This document shows positions 57,341 through 64,000 of a DNA stretch of 64,000 bases, in pieces. The translations under genes were made by a program, and so were the position numbers. The notes below the pieces were generated by a model. It made no database searches. It worked only from the letters and a program-made list of their open reading frames with translations, and was not told the DNA's origin. Every line of letters starts with the position of its first letter. Positions within the stretch are counted from its first letter, which is position 1. The stretch lies in contig NZ_NWVL01000034.1 in the NCBI RefSeq assembly GCF_002382885.1, forward strand, positions 19,531-83,530, written 5' to 3'. This DNA is from Streptomyces sp. WZ.A104 (GTDB lineage Bacteria; Actinomycetota; Actinomycetes; Streptomycetales; Streptomycetaceae).

Positions 57341-59058
57341 GCCGTGACTTCCTTCGCTGTCGCTCGCGCCGCGCGGCCCCAGGGAGCCGTACGGTCCCCG
57401 AGAGCCGTACGGTCCCCGAGCGGAAGCCGCACCGTGAACCGCGCCCCGCCCTCCGGGCCCTCGTCCAGCTCCACCGTGCCCCCGTTGCGATGGGCGGCCT
57501 GCCGCACCAGGGCGAGGCCGAGGCCGCGCCCCGCCCCGTGCGTCGACCAGCCCCGCCGGAACACCTCGTCCGCCGCCTCGGGGCCGATGCCCGCCCCGGT
57601 GTCCGCGACCCGCAGCAGCAGTTCCCGCCCGTCCGCGAGGGCCGTCACCGTGACCCGGGCCCGGCCCGCGGCGCCCCCGCCCGTACGCGGCACGGGCCCC
57701 GGCCCCGAACCCCGCACGCCCTCCGCGCCCTCGGAAGCCGCCTCCACCGCGTTGTCGATCAGATTGCCCAGGATCGTCACCAGATCGCGCTGGGGGAGGG
57801 TGTCCGGGAGCGCCCCGTCGTCGATCAGGCTGTCCTCGGCGAGCTCCAGCTCCACGCCCCGCTCGTTCGCCTGGGCTGCCTTGCCCAGCAGCAGCGCGGC
57901 CAGCACCGGCTCCTCCACCGCGCCCACCACCCGGTCGGTCAGCGCCTGGGCCAGCTCCAGTTCCGCGGTCGCGAAGTCCACCGCCTCCTCCACCCGGCCC
58001 AGCTCGATCAGCGACACCACGGTGTGCAGCCGGTTCGCCGCCTCGTGGGCCTGCGAGCGCAGCGCCTGCGTGAAACCGCGCTCGGAGTCCAGCTCACCGG
58101 TCAGCGCCTGGAGCTCGGTGTGGTCGCGCAGGGTCACCACCGTGCCGCGCCGCTCACCGCCCACCACTGGACGGGTGTTGACGACGATCACCCGCTCCGC
58201 CGTGAGGTGCAGCTCGTCCACCCGCACATCCGACGCCAGCAGCGCCCCGGTCAGCGGCGCGGGCAGGTCCAGCTCGTCGACGGTCCGGCCGACCGCCGCC
58301 GCCTCCGGGGCGAGCCCCAGCAGCTCACGGCCCGCGTCGTTGATCAGAGCGATCCGCCGCCGCCCGTCCAGCATCAGCAGCCCCTCGCGCACCGCGTGCA
58401 GGGTGGCCTGGTGGTAGTCGTGCAGCCGGCTCAGCTCGGCCGCGTTCATCCCGTGGGTGTGCCGCCGCAGCCGGGCGTTGATCACGTACGTGCCGATCCC
58501 GCCCGCCGCCAGCGCGCCGCCCGCCGCCAGGGCGAGGGCGCCCAGCTGTTCCCGTACCTGCGAGGAGACCCGCTCCACCGTGATGCCCGCACTGACCAGG
58601 CCGACGATCCGGCCGTCGTCGCGGATCGGGGTCACCACCCGTATCGAGGGGCCGAGGGTGCCGGTGTACGTCTCGGTGAAGGTCTCCCCGCGCAGCGCCT
58701 CCTCGGTGTGGCCGAGGAAGGTGTCGCCGATCAGCGAGGCGTCCGGGTGGGTCCAGCGCTTCCGCCCGGTGTCCATGATCGTGACGAACGCGATCCCGGT
58801 GTCCGCGCGGACCTGCTCCGCGTACGGCTGGAGCACGGCGGACGGGTCCGGGGTGCGGATGGCCTCCCGTACGGAGGGGGAATCGGCCACCGCGACGGCC
58901 GCCGCCCGCACCTGCCGGGTGGCCGTCTCCTCGGCCTGCGCGCTGCCCGAGACGTACGCGAAGACGGCGCACCCGGCCACCACGGCGGCGATCAGCACGA
59001 CCTGCATGGCGAAGAGCTGGCCGGCCAGGCTGCGGGGACGGGTACGGGGGAGGCGCAT
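57337..59058 (-). CDS. CitA/DcuS-type sensor histidine kinase
   Basis: 573 residues from ATG 59058; the earlier ATG 59085 adds a basic stretch in the divergent promoter and is less likely. Membrane helix 1 (GQLFAMQVVLIAAVVAGCAV), a periplasmic-type sCACHE/PAS sensor (about 45-180), helix 2, a cytosolic PAS (VREGLLMLDGRRRIALIND), then SQAHEAANRLHTVVSLIELG with the phospho-acceptor His and an ATPase domain (NLIDNAVEAASEGAEG, DTGAGIGPEAADE, GRGLGLALVRQ). A short tandem repeat (LGDRTA twice) near the end comes from a duplicated 18-base unit. It senses dicarboxylates by family. Confidence 0.93.
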   Translation of the reverse strand: MRLPRTRPRSLAGQLFAMQVVLIAAVVAGCAVFAYVSGSAQAEETATRQVRAAAVAVADSPSVREAIRTPDPSAVLQPYAEQVRADTGIAFVTIMDTGRKRWTHPDASLIGDTFLGHTEEALRGETFTETYTGTLGPSIRVVTPIRDDGRIVGLVSAGITVERVSSQVREQLGALALAAGGALAAGGIGTYVINARLRRHTHGMNAAELSRLHDYHQATLHAVREGLLMLDGRRRIALINDAGRELLGLAPEAAAVGRTVDELDLPAPLTGALLASDVRVDELHLTAERVIVVNTRPVVGGERRGTVVTLRDHTELQALTGELDSERGFTQALRSQAHEAANRLHTVVSLIELGRVEEAVDFATAELELAQALTDRVVGAVEEPVLAALLLGKAAQANERGVELELAEDSLIDDGALPDTLPQRDLVTILGNLIDNAVEAASEGAEGVRGSGPGPVPRTGGGAAGRARVTVTALADGRELLLRVADTGAGIGPEAADEVFRRGWSTHGAGRGLGLALVRQAAHRNGGTVELDEGPEGGARFTVRLPLGDRTALGDRTAPWGRAARATAKEVTA

Positions 59059-59113
59059 GCCCCACAGTCTGCCTCGCCGGCACACCCGGTCCCCAGTGGC
59101 TCGAAAGCGCCCG

Positions 59114-59147
59114 TGAACGTTATGAACGCAAGGGTGACCGGGGTCAC
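59114..59147. promoter_or_regulatory. Candidate regulator sites in the kinase-dctA promoter
   Basis: TGAACG occurs at 59114-59119 and 59123-59128 (9-bp spacing). GTGACC-GG-GGTCAC (59134-59147) is a perfect 6-bp-arm inverted repeat. They lie in the 161-base divergent gap, suited to the CitB-type regulator and a second protein. Confidence 0.55.
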
Positions 59148-59219
59148 AGGGCGGTGGATAGTCACCGGAGCCCCCAGGGACGGGGGCGCAGAGCCCTGAC
59201 CGAGCCGAGGAGCCCCACC

Positions 59220-60596
59220 ATGGCTGTGGCAGCCGAACAGCGGGACCGCACCCACTATCTGTACATCGCCGTGATCGCCGCCGTGGCGCTCGGCATCCTG
59301 GTGGGCTTCGTGGCCCCCGGGGTGGCCGTCGAGCTGAAGCCCATCGGCGCCGGTTTCGTGAACCTGATCAAGATGATGATCTCGCCGATCATCTTCTGCA
59401 CGATCGTGCTGGGCGTCGGCTCGGTCCGCAAGGCGGCCAAGGTCGGCGCGGTCGGCGGGCTGGCGCTGGGCTACTTCCTGGCCATGTCGACCGTCGCCCT
59501 CGCCATCGGCCTGCTGGTCGGCAACTTCCTTGAGCCCGGCTCCAGCCTCCACATCACGGAGGCGGCCCGTGCCGCCGGTGAGGATCAGGCGTCCGGGGCC
59601 AGCGAGTCCACCGTGGACTTCCTGCTCGGCATCATCCCGACCACCATCGTCTCCGCCTTCACGGCGGGCGAGGTGCTCCAGACCCTGCTGGTCGCCCTGC
59701 TCGCGGGCTTCGCGCTCCAGGCGATGGGCTCGGCGGGCGAGCCGGTCATCCGTGGCATCACCCACATCCAGCGGCTCGTCTTCCGCATCCTCGCCATGAT
59801 CATGTGGGCCGCCCCGGTCGGCGCGTTCGGCGCGATCGCGGCGGTGGTCGGCGAGACCGGGCTCGACGCCCTGAAGTCGCTGGCGATCATCATGATCGGC
59901 TTCTACGTCACCTGCGGGCTCTTCGTCTTCGTGGTGCTCGGTGCGATCCTGCGGCTGGTCGCCGGGGTGAACCTGCTCTCCCTGCTGAAGTATCTGGGCC
60001 GCGAGTTCCTGCTCATCCTCTCCACCTCCTCCTCCGAGTCCGCCCTGCCGCGGCTCATCGCGAAGATGGAGCACCTGGGCGTCAGTAAGCCCGTCGTCGG
60101 TATCACCGTGCCGACCGGCTACTCCTTCAACCTCGACGGCACCGCGATCTACCTCACGATGTCCTCGCTGTTCATCGCCAACGCGATGGGCGACCCGCTG
60201 AGCGCGAGCGAGCAGATCTCGCTGCTGATCTTCATGATCATCGCCTCGAAGGGCGCGGCGGGCGTCACCGGCGCGGGCCTGGCGACCCTCGCGGGCGGAC
60301 TCCAGTCGCACCGCCCCGAACTGGTAGACGGTGTCGGCCTGATCGTCGGCATCGACCGCTTCATGAGCGAGGCCCGCGCCCTGACCAACTTCGCGGGCAA
60401 CGCGGTCGCCACGGTCCTGGTCGGCCACTGGACCAAGGAGATCGACAAGGAGCGTGTGGCCGAGGTGCTCGCGGGCCGGGTCCCCTTCGACGAGCGGACC
60501 CTCGTCGACGACCACGCGCCGTCCGGCGGCCCGGCGGACTCCGGCGACGTCCCGGAGCAGCGGGAGACCGCCGCCGAGCAGCCCGCCAAGGTCTGA
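59220..60596 (+). CDS. dctA: C4-dicarboxylate:cation symporter DctA
   Basis: 458 residues from ATG 59220 (GAGGAG upstream). DAACS-family membrane protein with 8 helices and two re-entrant loops. Motifs: LIKMMISPIIFCTIVLGVGS, STSSSESALPRLIAKMEHLG (serine-rich loop), PTGYSFNLDGTAIYLTMSSL and ASKGAAGVTGAGLATLAGGL with FAGNAVATVLVGHW. It imports succinate, fumarate and malate with H+ or Na+. The C-terminal tail of about 50 residues is acidic and polar. Divergent from its likely two-component regulator; ended by the hairpin at 60643. Confidence 0.96.
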   Translation: MAVAAEQRDRTHYLYIAVIAAVALGILVGFVAPGVAVELKPIGAGFVNLIKMMISPIIFCTIVLGVGSVRKAAKVGAVGGLALGYFLAMSTVALAIGLLVGNFLEPGSSLHITEAARAAGEDQASGASESTVDFLLGIIPTTIVSAFTAGEVLQTLLVALLAGFALQAMGSAGEPVIRGITHIQRLVFRILAMIMWAAPVGAFGAIAAVVGETGLDALKSLAIIMIGFYVTCGLFVFVVLGAILRLVAGVNLLSLLKYLGREFLLILSTSSSESALPRLIAKMEHLGVSKPVVGITVPTGYSFNLDGTAIYLTMSSLFIANAMGDPLSASEQISLLIFMIIASKGAAGVTGAGLATLAGGLQSHRPELVDGVGLIVGIDRFMSEARALTNFAGNAVATVLVGHWTKEIDKERVAEVLAGRVPFDERTLVDDHAPSGGPADSGDVPEQRETAAEQPAKV

Positions 60597-60642
60597 TCGC
60601 CACCGCTTTCCCGCCCTCCCCGACCACTGTGTCCCCCCACCC

Positions 60643-60675
60643 AAGGACACCCGTACCCCCGGTACGGGTGTCCTT
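60643..60675 (+). terminator. Terminator after dctA
   Basis: AAGGACACCCGTACC (60643-60657) pairs perfectly with GGTACGGGTGTCCTT (60661-60675) over a CCC loop: a 15-bp stem. Confidence 0.92.
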
Positions 60676-60812
60676 GCGTATCCCCCCGGAACGGATGTCC
60701 TTACGGGTTTCACCCGGCGGAACGCGCTGACCTCGACCCTTTCCCGAAAGTGCGTATCTGACAGTGAAGTGGGTTCTGGTCAGGCCTCCTTCGCCTGCGC
60801 AGGATGGTCCCC

Positions 60813-61712
60813 ATGACGCAAGCGAACACCACGACCACCGCACCCGCCCCCACCCCCGTGACCGTTCTCGGTCTCGGTGACATGGGCCGAGCCCTCGCCG
60901 GGGCCTTCCTGGCAGCCGGCCACCCCACCACCGTCTGGAACCGTTCCCCCGGCAAGGGCGATGACCTCGTGGCCCGCGGCGCGGCGCGCGCCGCGTCCGC
61001 CGAGGAGGCCGTGCGGGCGAGCGGGCTCGTCGTGGTCTGCGTCGTCGACTACGACGCCGCCGACGCCCTCCTGGAGCCGCTGGCCGAAGCGCTGGAGGGG
61101 CGGGTCCTGGTCAACCTCACCACCGACACCCCGGCGCGCTCGCGGCAGACCGCGGCCTGGGCCCGGAAGCACTCCCTGGCCTACCTCGACGGCGCGGTCA
61201 TGGTCCCGGTCGACGTGGTCGGCTCGGACGAGGCGCTGGTCTTCCACTCCGGAGACCGGGCCGCCTACGCGATGTACGAGCCGGTTCTCAAGGCGCTCGG
61301 CGAGCCCGCCACCTTCCTCGGTGAGGACCACGGTCTCGCCGCCGCCTACGACATGGCGATGCTGGACTTCTTCTACGGAGCCATGGGCGGCCTCGTCCAC
61401 GCCTTCGCGCTGGCCCGTGCGGAGGGCATCGACGGCGTGTCGCTCGCTCCCTACCTCAGCACGATCGCGGGCATCCTGCCGCCGATCGCGGAGACCACCG
61501 CGCGCGACGTCGACTCCCGTACGTACGCGGGCGACGGCGCCAACCTCGCCATGATGGCGACCGGTGTCGAGCACATCCTGCACACCGCGAAGGACCGCGG
61601 TCTGGACACCTCGCAGCTGGCGGCGATCAAGGGCGTCGCCGACCGGGCCATCGCCAAGGGCCACGGTTCCCAGTCCTGGTCGAGCATTGTCGAGGTGCTC
61701 GACCAGCAGTGA
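60813..61712 (+). CDS. NADPH-dependent imine-reductase-like oxidoreductase
   Basis: 299 residues from ATG 60813 (AGGA 8 bases upstream). Rossmann N terminus VTVLGLGDMGRALAGAFLAA with VWNRSP (NADPH-type), then SGLVVVCVVDYDAADALLEP and GRVLVNLTTDTPARSR, and a long interdomain helix. The C-terminal half, from YDMAMLDFFYGAMGGLVHAF, matches the imine reductase/6-phosphogluconate-dehydrogenase-like group. IREDs reduce cyclic imines; the catalytic Asp or Tyr in this helix is not certain. Monocistronic and convergent with glgB. It could also be a beta-hydroxyacid dehydrogenase-like enzyme. Confidence 0.85.
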   Translation: MTQANTTTTAPAPTPVTVLGLGDMGRALAGAFLAAGHPTTVWNRSPGKGDDLVARGAARAASAEEAVRASGLVVVCVVDYDAADALLEPLAEALEGRVLVNLTTDTPARSRQTAAWARKHSLAYLDGAVMVPVDVVGSDEALVFHSGDRAAYAMYEPVLKALGEPATFLGEDHGLAAAYDMAMLDFFYGAMGGLVHAFALARAEGIDGVSLAPYLSTIAGILPPIAETTARDVDSRTYAGDGANLAMMATGVEHILHTAKDRGLDTSQLAAIKGVADRAIAKGHGSQSWSSIVEVLDQQ

Positions 61713-61729
61713 GCGGCCGCAACGGGGGA

Positions 61730-61766
61730 GGGCCCGTGCCGCGTCGTCACGACGCGGCACGGGCCC
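61730..61766. terminator. Bidirectional terminator between oxidoreductase and glgB
   Basis: 17-bp perfect stem, GGGCCCGTGCCGCGTCG (61730-61746) with its complement at 61750-61766, loop TCA. It lies between two convergent genes. Confidence 0.93.
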
Positions 61767-61794
61767 CTGGCCGTCTCTCCTCCCCCCGGGCGGG

Positions 61795-64000
<2,206 letters not shown>

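Overview
The base composition (very G+C rich, strong third-position GC), the gene families and the gene neighbourhoods all point to a Streptomyces chromosome. The window carries about 50 protein genes. It has no rRNA or tRNA gene, insertion sequence or CRISPR array that I could see. The first gene (RHS protein) and the last (glgB) run off the ends.

Layout. 1-3948: 3'-truncated secreted RHS/YD-repeat protein. 4.2-7.5 kb: an acidic PepSY protein divergent from an OmpR-type two-component system, then a MarR regulator. 7.6-9.6 kb: three overlapping AIM24-family genes. 9.9-10.5 kb: a DUF3817 membrane protein and an MTH1187-type thiamine-binding protein. 10.7-14.5 kb: cslA-glxA, the glycan synthase and copper-radical oxidase pair of hyphal tips. 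14.8-32.3 kb: a compact biosynthetic gene cluster in two divergent operons. 32.4-36.8 kb: a GH6 lipoprotein, an ArsR-type regulator, an MFS transporter, a MarR regulator and a second DUF3817 protein. 36.9-38.6 kb: icmA behind a perfect 24-bp palindrome. 38.7-43.1 kb: a two-component system divergent from a second murG-like gene and a LegB-like dehydratase. 43-48.4 kb: TetR, a thioredoxin/TPR protein and a DUF6230-DUF6114-secreted protein module. 48.5-48.9 kb: a kinase/WD40 pseudogene. 49.5-55.7 kb: pyruvate kinase, ackA, pta and divergent pfkA. 55.8-60.6 kb: a HTH regulator and a CitA/CitB-type two-component system facing dctA. 60.8-64 kb: an imine-reductase-like protein and glgB.

The cluster is the most unusual part. 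Reading leftward from a divergent control region at about 28.7-29.1 kb come a free-amino-acid type 2OG oxygenase, an amino acid:carrier-protein ligase (seryl-tRNA-synthetase relic), its carrier protein, a MATE exporter, an ATP-grasp ligase, a glutamate-semialdehyde-aminomutase-like PLP enzyme, a single-module NRPS (C-A-T-TE), MbtH, a FabG-like reductase, a phosphopantetheinyl transferase, a dimethylargininase-like enzyme and a BtrH-like acyltransferase. Reading rightward are an acyl carrier protein, a Cys-less ketosynthase-like protein, a complete KAS II-type ketosynthase and a crotonase. Two independent amino-acid activation systems (aa:CP ligase and NRPS A domain) plus a minimal acyl-chain-building set sit beside tailoring enzymes that act on free or carrier-bound amino acids. 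I do not recognise this combination as a named pathway. It lies between glxA and the GH6 gene, which are neighbours in other streptomycetes as I recall, so it looks like an insertion into the csl locus.

The right half is core metabolism: the lower glycolysis/acetate block pyk-ackA-pta-pfkA, C4-dicarboxylate uptake under its own sensor, and glycogen branching. Many genes overlap by 4 bases (ATGA or GTGA), which suggests translational coupling. Several short control sites (perfect palindromes and 11-bp direct repeats) sit next to the regulators most likely to read them.
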